Below are positions 40,863 to 48,486 of a stretch of DNA of 64,000 bases, piece by piece (position 1 is the stretch's first letter; each line of letters starts with the position of its first letter). The notes under the pieces were generated by a model that was not told the origin of the DNA, did no database searches, and saw nothing but the letters and a program-made list of their open reading frames with translations. The stretch covers positions 62,001 to 126,000 of the forward strand of contig JAABSC010000001.1 of assembly GCA_011390565.1 (NCBI GenBank), given 5' to 3'. A program made the translations under genes and the position numbers. The stretch comes from Thioalkalivibrio paradoxus. GTDB taxonomy: Bacteria; Pseudomonadota; Gammaproteobacteria; Ectothiorhodospirales; Ectothiorhodospiraceae.

Positions 40863-41336
40863 TCACTCGTCGTCTTCGGCGGGTTCCGGGCCACGCACCA
40901 TCAGGACCGAGATGCTCACCTTGCGTACGAGGTTTTCCGCCACGCTGCCGAGAAACAGCCGGCGTACTCCCCGGCGACCGTGTGAGCCGACCACGAGCAG
41001 GTCGGCTCCGGATTCCCGGATCGCGCTGGCGATGACATCGGAGCTGTGTTCGCCGTGCCCCCGGAGCAGGCGAGGCGCGGCCTCCACGCCGGCCTTCCGG
41101 GCCCGTTCCGTCGCGCGTTCCAGGCAGGCCTCCGCATCGGTTCGGAGCACCTGCTTCAGTTCTTTCCGGGTGGTCGTGGTCATGCCCTTGGAGTGAAACA
41201 CGTGCACCAGGTTCTCGTCGATCGCATGTGCGATTTCCAGCGTCGCTCCATGGATTTTTGCGAGCGAGATCGCCTCTTTCAGCGCGTTGCGCGATGTCGG
41301 GCTGTCGTCGATCGCGACAAAGATGTGTCGATACAT
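40863..41336 (-). CDS. Universal stress protein, UspA family (TRAP-associated)
   Basis: A 157-residue UspA protein. The ATP-binding motif GSHGRRGVRRLFLGS (G-x2-G-x9-G-S) is intact, and the Rossmann-like start is IFVAIDDSPTSRNAL. It is the last gene of the TAXI-TRAP cluster, 64 bp after the permease. In Halomonas elongata a UspA protein, TeaD, encoded next to the ectoine TRAP transporter TeaABC, regulates that transporter (established). A similar regulatory role is inferred here. Confidence 0.9.
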   Translation of the reverse strand: MYRHIFVAIDDSPTSRNALKEAISLAKIHGATLEIAHAIDENLVHVFHSKGMTTTTRKELKQVLRTDAEACLERATERARKAGVEAAPRLLRGHGEHSSDVIASAIRESGADLLVVGSHGRRGVRRLFLGSVAENLVRKVSISVLMVRGPEPAEDDE

Positions 41337-41400
41337 TCACGTCTCCTCAAAGCCGCAGGCCCCACCCGTGAAGGACCTGTCGATCGCTGCGCATGGCCCG

Positions 41401-43605
41401 CTACGCCTTGGCCGGATTCAGGAGCAAGCGTTGCACCGCGAAGATCACCGCGGCGACGCTGAGACCGATGATATCCGACTGCAGCCCGCCGCCGATCATC
41501 CCCAGCGCTGCTCCCAACACCAACACGCGCAGTATCCAGTTGATGCGCCCAAAGAACCAGCCCTGGATCGACGAGGCCAGCAGGTAAATCCCCAGTGCCG
41601 CGGTCAGGAAGGCGTGGAGGTTCTCGTGCCACTCGCCCTGCATCAGCATCGGCGCCGAGTAGAAAAACATGAACGGCACCACGAATGCCGCCAGCCCGAT
41701 CTTGAAGCTCTCGACACTGGTTCGCATCGGATCCGAACGCGCAATGGCCGCCCCGGCATACGCCGCCAGCGCCACCGGCGGCGTGATCGCCGACATCACC
41801 GCGAAGTAGAAGATGAAGAAGTGGGCGGTCAACGGATCGATGCCCAGTTGGATCAGGCCCGGCGCGATCACGCTTGCGGCGACCGCGTAGGCAGCCGTGG
41901 TGGGCATGCCCATGCCCAGGATGATTGCGACCAGCATCGCGAAGAACAGCGCGAGGATCTGGCTCTGGCCGGCGACGGCGAGCAGCAGAGAGGAGAAGCG
42001 CACCCCGACGCCGGTCAGCGCGATCACCCCCACGATGATGCCGGCCGCCGCGCAGACCGCGACCAATTGCAGCGACATCCGTGCAGCGATCTCCAGTGCG
42101 TAGGCGATCGCCCTGGGTCCCATCCGGAACGGCGTGAGCCAGCTCACCACTGCGGCTGCCCCCATCGCCAGCGTGCCCGCGCGGATCACCGAATACCCCA
42201 TGAACAGCGCGCCGATCAGGATGATCACCGGGGTGAACAGGTAGGCCTGCCGCGCCATCTTCGCGAATTTCGGCAGCTCGTCGCGCGGGAGGCCGCGCAT
42301 GTTCATCTTGAGTGCTTCCTTGTCCACCATGAAATAGACGGACAGGAAGTAGAGCGCGGCCGGGATGATCGCCGCGATCACGATGTCGGTGTAGGCGATG
42401 CCCGTGATCTCGGCCATGATGAAGGCCCCGGCCCCCATGATCGGAGGCAGGACCTGGCCGCCGGACGACGCCGCCGCCTCCACGGAAGCGGCCGTCTGAG
42501 GCCGGTAGCCGACCCGTTTCATCAGCGGGATGGTCAGCGATCCGGTGGATACCACGTTGCCCGCCGAGGTGCCGTTGATCATGCCCATCAAGCCCGACGA
42601 GAACACCGCAACCTTGGCCGGCCCCCCACGCGCGCCACCGGCGGCCGCGAACGCGAAATTCACGAAATACTCGCCGACACGGCTCGCCTGGAGAAAGGCG
42701 GCAAAGGTGATGAACAGGATGATGTAGGTCGACGACACCGCGGTCGTGGGTCCGAGGATGCCATTGTCGGTGTAGATGAAAGCGAAGAAGCGGGCCGGCG
42801 CATAACCGCGGTGTTCGAGCACGCCGGGCAACCAGGGACCGACGAAGCCGTAGGCGATGAAGATCGCGACGATGATCACCAGCGGGAGGCCGGCGAGCCG
42901 CCGCGTCATCTCGAGGATCAGCAGAATGCCCGCGATCGCCGCGTACATGTCGTTGGGATGCGGAAACACGCTGGCGCGAAAGCGCAGGAATTCGGCGTGC
43001 GAGATGATGTAGAGGCCGACGGTGATCGCCGCCACCGCCAACAGCAGGTCCGGCATCGGCAGGCGGCTGCGTTCGCGTACGGGCGAGGTCCACGAGGCGA
43101 AGATCGCGAGCACCGTGCCGACGATGATCGGATATCCGTAGGTCATCAACATCTTGTCCGGCGGTGCGCCGGTGGGCACGCGGTCGTCAGTGAAGATTGC
43201 CCAGGTGATCTGGATCAGCGCGGTGAAGATCGCGACCGACGCAGGCAGCAGCAGCACCCATTCCAGTTTCGTGAAGGGGCGCTGGCCACCGCCCTGTTCG
43301 GGGAAGGCGCGCGCGGAAAAGAAGATGAAGCCCAGAGCCAGGCCTCCCGATACGTGGATCAGGCGGTAGATCCAGGTCTCCAGGGGGTAGAGATTCATGA
43401 CCCCGATATGGAACGCGGTATAGAGCACGCAGGCAGTGGCAAACAGAATTCCGAGGATGCCGAAAAAGACCCGCTGATTGGAGGTGACGACCTCGGCATC
43501 CACGCCGCTGGACGTTTGTGCCGTGATCGGTATGGTCGTGTCTTTCGCAATGTCGCGAGGCGAGGGATCGCCGGGATCGGGCTCCCGGGTTGCGTCGGTG
43601 GTCAT
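41401..43605 (-). CDS. TRAP transporter fused permease (4TM/12TM)
   Basis: A 734-residue membrane protein that joins the small (DctQ-like) and large (DctM-like) permease parts in one chain, as is usual in TAXI-type TRAP systems. Many helices are visible. The large-subunit signatures are GLMGMINGTSAGNVVSTGSL, EAAASSGGQVLPPIMGAGAF, GMGMPTTAAYAVAA and TPPVALAAYAGAAIA. It is driven by a Na+ gradient, and its substrate is set by the binding protein. The start is the ATG with GGAAGGGGG upstream. A strong hairpin separates it from the upstream binding-protein gene. Confidence 0.95.
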   Translation of the reverse strand: MTTDATREPDPGDPSPRDIAKDTTIPITAQTSSGVDAEVVTSNQRVFFGILGILFATACVLYTAFHIGVMNLYPLETWIYRLIHVSGGLALGFIFFSARAFPEQGGGQRPFTKLEWVLLLPASVAIFTALIQITWAIFTDDRVPTGAPPDKMLMTYGYPIIVGTVLAIFASWTSPVRERSRLPMPDLLLAVAAITVGLYIISHAEFLRFRASVFPHPNDMYAAIAGILLILEMTRRLAGLPLVIIVAIFIAYGFVGPWLPGVLEHRGYAPARFFAFIYTDNGILGPTTAVSSTYIILFITFAAFLQASRVGEYFVNFAFAAAGGARGGPAKVAVFSSGLMGMINGTSAGNVVSTGSLTIPLMKRVGYRPQTAASVEAAASSGGQVLPPIMGAGAFIMAEITGIAYTDIVIAAIIPAALYFLSVYFMVDKEALKMNMRGLPRDELPKFAKMARQAYLFTPVIILIGALFMGYSVIRAGTLAMGAAAVVSWLTPFRMGPRAIAYALEIAARMSLQLVAVCAAAGIIVGVIALTGVGVRFSSLLLAVAGQSQILALFFAMLVAIILGMGMPTTAAYAVAASVIAPGLIQLGIDPLTAHFFIFYFAVMSAITPPVALAAYAGAAIARSDPMRTSVESFKIGLAAFVVPFMFFYSAPMLMQGEWHENLHAFLTAALGIYLLASSIQGWFFGRINWILRVLVLGAALGMIGGGLQSDIIGLSVAAVIFAVQRLLLNPAKA

Positions 43606-43639
43606 CGGACCCCCTTCCGAATGATTTCGTGAGCGCAAG

Positions 43640-43681
43640 AAAAAACGGGCCAGAGCCGCAGTCGTTGCAGTCTCTGGCCCG
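43640..43681 (-). terminator. Intrinsic terminator between TAXI protein and permease genes
   Basis: A 10 bp perfect stem, CGGGCCAGAG (43646-43655) with CTCTGGCCCG (43672-43681), and a 16 nt loop. On the minus strand it is followed by six T residues (43645-43640). It lies after the binding-protein stop and before the permease start, so it should give more binding-protein mRNA than permease mRNA. Confidence 0.92.
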
Positions 43682-43703
43682 ATTCGTCAGAGGCGTGCGG
43701 GTG

Positions 43704-44687
43704 TCAGCCCCGCAGGTCCTCGGGGATCGTGATTCCCTGTTCCTCGAAGTAGCGAACCGCACCGGGATGGAAGGGCAGGAAGCCGTTGTTGTCCCAGTTC
43801 TCGGTCAGGGTGGCCCTCGCCGCTGAATGGATCTGGACCATACGCTCGTTGTTTTCGAGAACCAGCTTGGTGATCTCGTAGGCCAGGCTCTCCGGCATGT
43901 CGCGATGGACTACAGCGAAGTTCCACATGGCCACCGTCGCGTCATCCTGATCCTGTCCCGAATAGGTGCCTGCAGGGATGGTGAAGTCGGAGACGGCCGG
44001 GAAGGCCTCGAGGATCGTCGCGTGCTCCTCCGGTGAAAACCCGAAGGTCCGTACGTCGGTTTCGGCTGCGAGCTGTGAGAAGGCGCCGATCGGGACGCCA
44101 GCGGCGAACACGAAGGCGTCGATCAGACCATCCTTTAGCTGGCTGGCGGCATCCGAGGCCCCGGTGAACGACGGCCGCACGGTCACGTCCAGCGTTTCCA
44201 GGAACCGCGGCCAGTAGGTGCCCGCGGTTCCTCCGGCCGGACCCACGCTGACGCGCTTGCCCTGCAGATCGGCGACCGATTGGATGTTCGAGCGGCTCAG
44301 CGCAATGCCGTGAAACGGCGTCTCATACATCGGGAAGAGTGCCCGCACGTCGGTATGCGGCAGGCCGGGAGCCAGTTCACTCTGGCCGGTCCATGCCTCG
44401 TACATCGGGCCCATGGTCACCAGTCCGATCTGGTGTTCCTTCATCTGCACCAGCGTGGCGTTCTGCACCGGGCCGCCGGTGATCTCGCCGCTGGAATTGA
44501 CGCCGAGCGATTCCCCGATGAAGCTGGCAAGGCCGTTGCCATAGACAAAGTAGACCCCGCCGACACTTGCCGTGCCAATGGTCATGGTGTTCGGCCATCC
44601 GGAACGGTCCTGCGCCATGGCCCCTGTCGCGGCGAGCATGAGTGCGGTTGCCGCCACGATCGCCCAGCGAGTCAGTCTGTGATTCAT
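43704..44687 (-). CDS. TAXI family TRAP transporter solute-binding protein
   Basis: A 327-residue periplasmic binding protein with a signal peptide (ALMLAATGAMAQ). The family signature is MTIGTASVGGVYFVYGNGLASFI; LQGKRVSVGPAGGTAGTYWPRFL and LKDGLIDAFVFAAGVP are typical of TAXI proteins. The best known members bind glutamate/2-oxoglutarate-like or other organic acids, but the ligand here is open. It is the first gene of the cluster, with GAGGAGA before the ATG. Confidence 0.94.
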   Translation of the reverse strand: MNHRLTRWAIVAATALMLAATGAMAQDRSGWPNTMTIGTASVGGVYFVYGNGLASFIGESLGVNSSGEITGGPVQNATLVQMKEHQIGLVTMGPMYEAWTGQSELAPGLPHTDVRALFPMYETPFHGIALSRSNIQSVADLQGKRVSVGPAGGTAGTYWPRFLETLDVTVRPSFTGASDAASQLKDGLIDAFVFAAGVPIGAFSQLAAETDVRTFGFSPEEHATILEAFPAVSDFTIPAGTYSGQDQDDATVAMWNFAVVHRDMPESLAYEITKLVLENNERMVQIHSAARATLTENWDNNGFLPFHPGAVRYFEEQGITIPEDLRG

Positions 44688-45149
44688 AGTCGTTTCTCCT
44701 CGTGTGGTCCGTGCTCGAGGCCCGGCCCATTATGTTTTTCACGGGATCGGGTACCCCCTTCCCGCCAGTTCCCGGCCGACGGACAGTGTCGGCGGACCGC
44801 CCTGGGAGTGACCCGGCGGATTCCCGGGCAGAACGTATGCTGTCCCGGAATCCTGCCGGGGCCTGAGGCGCCAAGGGGTGCTTGGAGGCGCGGCAGACAC
44901 GGCTTGCCACACTTATATCACCAGAATATCCGCGAAGTCTCGATTGGGGGGCCGCGCCGCTCGGGTATTCGTCGCACGGCGCGACGCTCCAGCGACCCAG
45001 GTCGGGAAATCGCGAACGGAACGACGGAAAATCCGCGCTCACGCGCAATTCTTTCGCGCTCCGCCGTGTTCGTGCGGAGCCGCCGAAAAGGTGACTGGAA
45101 GCGGTGTTTTGGCGACACTGCCGGGTCCGCTCACTGCACAGCTGCCGTC
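44688..45149. other. Intergenic region, nothing recognised
   Basis: About 460 bp between the divergent TAXI and pip genes. Scattered AT-richer spots (around 44729-44740 and 44906-44930) may hold promoters. No structured RNA, repeat or reading frame with support was found; an in-frame extension of pip to the left is not protein-like. Confidence 0.5.
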
Positions 45150-46103
45150 ATGGATGCCCTTTACCCCCCGATCGAGCCCCACCGTCACGGCTTTCTGGAG
45201 GTTGACCACGGTCACCGACTCTACTGGGAGGAGTGCGGCAACCCCAGTGGCTTGCCGGTGGTGTTCCTCCACGGGGGGCCGGGCTCGGGCTGCGAGCCCT
45301 GGCACCGCCGCTTCTTCGATCCCGCCCGTTACCGCATCGTGCTGTTCGACCAGCGTGGATCCGGTCGCTCCACCCCGCACGCCGGCCTGGAAGCCAACAC
45401 CACCGACGACCTGATCGAGGACATCGAGCGACTGCGGGAGCTTTTCGGGATCAGGCGCTGGGTCGTCTTCGGGGGTTCCTGGGGCTCAACGCTGGGGCTT
45501 GCGTACGCCGAGGCACATCCCGACCGGATCATCGGGCTGGTGCTGCGCGGGATTTTCCTGTGCCGCCCGCGTGACGTTCAGTGGTTCTACCAGTCGGGGG
45601 CCGACCGGGTGTTTCCGGAAGCCTGGGCCGATTATGTGGCGCCGATTCCTCCGGAAGAACGCGACGACCTGGTGGCCGCCTATCACAGGAGACTGACCGA
45701 TCCCGATCCCGCCGTTCGCGAGGCGGCCGCGCGGGCCTGGTCGGTCTGGGAAGGCAGCACATCCTGCCTGCGGCCCAACCCGGAGGTGCTCGCCCATTTC
45801 GCGGCACCCTCGGTGGCGGTGAGCCTGGCCCGGATCGAGTGTCACTATTTCATGCACGGCAGCTTTCTCGGGCCCGACCAGTTGTTGCGCGAGGCGCCGC
45901 GTCTGGCCGAAATTCCCGGGTACATCGTGCACGGTCGCTACGACGTGGTCTGCCCGGTGGAGCAGGCCGTCGCACTGCACCAGGCATGGTCCTCGGCCGA
46001 ACTGGAGATCGTGCCCGATGCCGGGCACTCGGCCGCCGAGCCGGGGATCGCGCGACGCCTGATCGCGGCCACCGACGCGCTCGCCGACCGTTTCGCCGGG
46101 TAA
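45150..46103 (+). CDS. pip: Proline iminopeptidase
   Basis: A 317-residue alpha/beta-hydrolase that removes N-terminal proline from peptides. Oxyanion stretch [34 protein letters not shown], nucleophile Ser in [11 protein letters not shown], catalytic Asp in HGRYDVVCP and His in [10 protein letters not shown]. The start is the ATG of [10 protein letters not shown], where family similarity begins. It is the first gene of a four-gene co-directional run with dtd, ttcA and the acyltransferase. Confidence 0.95.
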   Translation: MDALYPPIEPHRHGFLEVDHGHRLYWEECGNPSGLPVVFLHGGPGSGCEPWHRRFFDPARYRIVLFDQRGSGRSTPHAGLEANTTDDLIEDIERLRELFGIRRWVVFGGSWGSTLGLAYAEAHPDRIIGLVLRGIFLCRPRDVQWFYQSGADRVFPEAWADYVAPIPPEERDDLVAAYHRRLTDPDPAVREAAARAWSVWEGSTSCLRPNPEVLAHFAAPSVAVSLARIECHYFMHGSFLGPDQLLREAPRLAEIPGYIVHGRYDVVCPVEQAVALHQAWSSAELEIVPDAGHSAAEPGIARRLIAATDALADRFAG

Positions 46104-46110
46104 GGGACGC

Positions 46111-46551
46111 ATGATCGCGCTGATCCAGCGGGTGACCGAGGCCAGCGTACACGTCGCGGGCGAGCAGGTGGGGCGGATCGGCGCCGGCCTGCTGGCGCTG
46201 GTTGCGGTGGAGCCCGGGGATACGCCGTCGACGGTGGAACGGATGCTGGATCGGCTGCTCGGATACCGCGTGTTTCCGGATGCCACGGGGCGCATGAACC
46301 TGAGCCTGCACGACACCGGCGGCGGCTTGCTCCTGGTGCCGCAGTTCACGCTGGCGGCCGACACCGGCAAGGGCATGCGGCCCAGCTTCAGCGGAGCGGC
46401 GAGCCCCGAACAGGGTGCGGAGCATTTCGGGCACCTGGTGGTGCGTGCGCGCGAACGCCACGCGAAAGTCGCGACCGGTCTGTTCGGCGCGGACATGCAA
46501 GTGGCGCTGGTCAACGACGGCCCCGTGACCTTCTGGCTGCAGGCCCGTTAA
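46111..46551 (+). CDS. dtd: D-aminoacyl-tRNA deacylase
   Basis: A 146-residue proofreading enzyme that hydrolyses D-aminoacyl-tRNAs and also mischarged Gly-tRNA(Ala). The family start [15 protein letters not shown] and the NDGPVTFWL motif (the Gly-cisPro selectivity region) are present. The usual SQFTLAADT motif reads PQFTLAADT here, a Ser to Pro change at a position that is generally conserved. The start is 8 bp after the pip stop, with GGGAC upstream. Confidence 0.95.
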   Translation: MIALIQRVTEASVHVAGEQVGRIGAGLLALVAVEPGDTPSTVERMLDRLLGYRVFPDATGRMNLSLHDTGGGLLLVPQFTLAADTGKGMRPSFSGAASPEQGAEHFGHLVVRARERHAKVATGLFGADMQVALVNDGPVTFWLQAR

Positions 46552-46552
46552 A

Positions 46553-46592
46553 GCCCCTCCCACGACATGGGGAGGGGTTGGGGAGGGGGCGA
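46553..46592. repeat. G-rich intergenic repeat (GGGGAGGGGTTGGGGAGGGG type)
   Basis: CCCCTCCCACGACATGGGGA followed by GGGGTTGGGGAGGGGGC forms a short hairpin and matches a widespread proteobacterial intergenic repeat (recalled, not searched). It lies between dtd and ttcA. A related motif occurs next to spoT at 51102-51135. Confidence 0.5.
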
Positions 46593-46637
46593 CCCACCTC
46601 TGGCGGGCGCGCCGCGTTCCCGGTATGTTCGCGCCCC

Positions 46638-47375
46638 ATGGACACCCCCCGCATTCCCACCTCGATCCGCCGCTTGGCCGGCAAGGCCATCGCGGACTTC
46701 GAAATGATCCGCGAAGGCGACCGGATCCTCGTGGGGCTCTCCGGCGGCAAGGACTCGCTGACCCTGCTCTGGCTGCTGCACGATCTCGCCCGCCGTGCAC
46801 CGGTGCGCTTCGAAGTCGGCGCGGTGACCATTGATCCGGAAATTCCCGGGTTCGAACCCGGGCGTCTGCGCGAATATCTGGCCGCGTACGGCATCCCGTG
46901 GTTTTTCGTATCCGAGCCCATTGCCGAACTGGCCGAGAAGCACATGGGCAAGGATTCCTTCTGCGCCTTCTGCGCGCGCATGAAGCGGGGACTGATGTAC
47001 CGCACGCTCCGCGAGCAGGGCTACAACGTCCTGGCGCTGGGGCAGCATCTGGACGACCTCGCCGAGAGCTTTCTGATGAGCGCCTTCCACGGCGGGCAGC
47101 TGCGCACGATGAAGGCGCACTATCGCATCGACGCCGGGGATCTACGGGTCATCCGGCCGCTGGTCTATGTACGGGAGCGCCAGACCCGCGACTTTGCGCA
47201 GGCGGCCGAGCTTCCGATCATCGTCGATAATTGCCCCGCCTGCTTTGCCATGCCGACGCAGCGGGAGCACATGAAGGCGCTCCTGGCCCGTGAGGAAGCC
47301 CTGCATCCGCGCCTGTTCCGCAATCTGCGTACGGCAATGGATCCGCTGATGCGCGATGCGGACCGTCGGGACTGA
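46638..47375 (+). CDS. ttcA: TtcA-like tRNA 2-thiocytidine synthetase
   Basis: A 245-residue PP-loop ATPase that thiolates cytidine 32 of tRNA. The P-loop motif LSGGKDSLTLL, the CxxC pair CAFCARMKRG, and a second CPACF are present, the set that binds the Fe-S cluster in TtcA. LALGQHLDDLAESFLMS is the family core. It is shorter than the E. coli protein (about 310 residues), lacking an N-terminal extension and part of the tail. It ends 2 bp before the acyltransferase start. Confidence 0.88.
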   Translation: MDTPRIPTSIRRLAGKAIADFEMIREGDRILVGLSGGKDSLTLLWLLHDLARRAPVRFEVGAVTIDPEIPGFEPGRLREYLAAYGIPWFFVSEPIAELAEKHMGKDSFCAFCARMKRGLMYRTLREQGYNVLALGQHLDDLAESFLMSAFHGGQLRTMKAHYRIDAGDLRVIRPLVYVRERQTRDFAQAAELPIIVDNCPACFAMPTQREHMKALLAREEALHPRLFRNLRTAMDPLMRDADRRD

Positions 47376-47377
47376 GC

Positions 47378-48289
47378 ATGTTCGCGCAAAGGGTTCAGCG
47401 CCGGCGTTTGCGCGATCGGGTTCTCGGATGGGGGCTATGGGTCCTGGCCTGGCTGCCGCTGCGCGTCAATCATGCGCTGGGCGGAACGCTGGGCTGGGTC
47501 GCATGGCAGTTGCACACCCGTGCCGCCCGGGTCGCCCTCAGCAACCTCGAGATCTGCTTCCCGGAACAGACGGTCGATTGGCGAAAGCGCGTGGCCAGAC
47601 GCTCGCTGATGGAAATGGGCAAGTCGCTCACCGAGGCGCCGTGGCTCTGGCGCGCGGGTCCGGAAAGACTGCGGAGTCTCGCGGCCCGGGAAATCCCCTG
47701 CGAACTCGATGTTCCACGCCCCGCCGGGCAGGCGCTGTTCCTGATCGCGCCGCACCTGGGCTCCTGGGAGTTCGCAGGGCTTCACGCGGCGTCTTTCGGA
47801 CCGTTGACCAGCCTCTACAGCCCGCTGCGCGAACCGGAAATCGATCGCTGGATACAGGAGGCGCGTGCCTCGACCGGCGCGCGCCTGGCGCCCGCCAGGC
47901 GTGAGGGCCTGCGCCAGCTGCAGGCCGCGCGCGACCGGGGCGAGATGATCGGGCTGCTGCCCGATCAGAGCCCCCGTCGTGCCACGGGTACGTTCGCGCC
48001 TTTCTTCGGACGCCCGGCGCTGACCATGACGCTGCTCCCGCGCATGCTGCGCGGGCGGCAGGACCGGGTCTGGTTCGCGTTCGCCGAGCGTCTTCCGCGT
48101 GGCCGGGGGTATCGTTACCACCAGATCCTGGCGGGACCCGAAGTGGGGAATGCCGACCCGGAAACGGCGGTGGCCGCGATCAATGATCTGGTGGAGCAGC
48201 TCGTGCGACGTTGCCCCGAACAGTACAACTGGGTGTACAAGCGCTTCCAGCCCTCACCGGAGGGCTGGCCGGACCCCTATCGTGGCTGA
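47378..48289 (+). CDS. Lipid A biosynthesis acyltransferase (LpxL/HtrB family)
   Basis: A 303-residue inner-membrane acyltransferase that adds a secondary acyl chain to lipid A. It has one N-terminal membrane helix (LGWGLWVLAWLPLRV), the HxxxxE catalytic motif as APHLGSWEFAG, MIGLLPDQSPRRATGTFAPFFG and CPEQYNWVYKRFQP at the end, all standard. Whether it is LpxL- or LpxM-like cannot be told. It lies 2 bp after ttcA. Confidence 0.92.
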   Translation: MFAQRVQRRRLRDRVLGWGLWVLAWLPLRVNHALGGTLGWVAWQLHTRAARVALSNLEICFPEQTVDWRKRVARRSLMEMGKSLTEAPWLWRAGPERLRSLAAREIPCELDVPRPAGQALFLIAPHLGSWEFAGLHAASFGPLTSLYSPLREPEIDRWIQEARASTGARLAPARREGLRQLQAARDRGEMIGLLPDQSPRRATGTFAPFFGRPALTMTLLPRMLRGRQDRVWFAFAERLPRGRGYRYHQILAGPEVGNADPETAVAAINDLVEQLVRRCPEQYNWVYKRFQPSPEGWPDPYRG

Positions 48290-48317
48290 GTCCCCACGGT
48301 GGCTTTGGCCGGCGCTG

Positions 48318-48461
48318 CATGGACCCCGGATCAAGTCCGGGGTGACGCCTTCGATGGGTATGGGGGTTCGGGGTGACGCCTTCCATGGGCAGGGGAGTTC
48401 GGGGTGACGTCTTCGATGGGTGTGGGGGTTCGGGGTGACGCCTTCGATGGGTAGGGGGGGT
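48318..48461. repeat. GGATC palindrome module plus four 31 bp tandem repeats
   Basis: GCATGGACCCCGGATCAAGT (from 48318) followed by CCGGGGTGACG is the same module that opens the array at 21.5 kb. From 48339 a 31 bp unit (GGGGTGACGCCTTCGATGGG then TATGGGGGTTC) repeats four times at 48339, 48370, 48401 and 48432, the last shortened. The start of each unit equals the end of the palindrome module, so the array seems to have grown from it. There are no spacers and no coding sense. Confidence 0.88.
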
Positions 48462-48486
48462 CGGGAGTGACGGCCGGAGGGCAGTT

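Noticed and set aside
41287..43632. Plus-strand 781-codon frame opposite the TRAP permease
   Set aside because: Highly charged with no hydrophobic core; the opposite strand encodes a typical TRAP permease.
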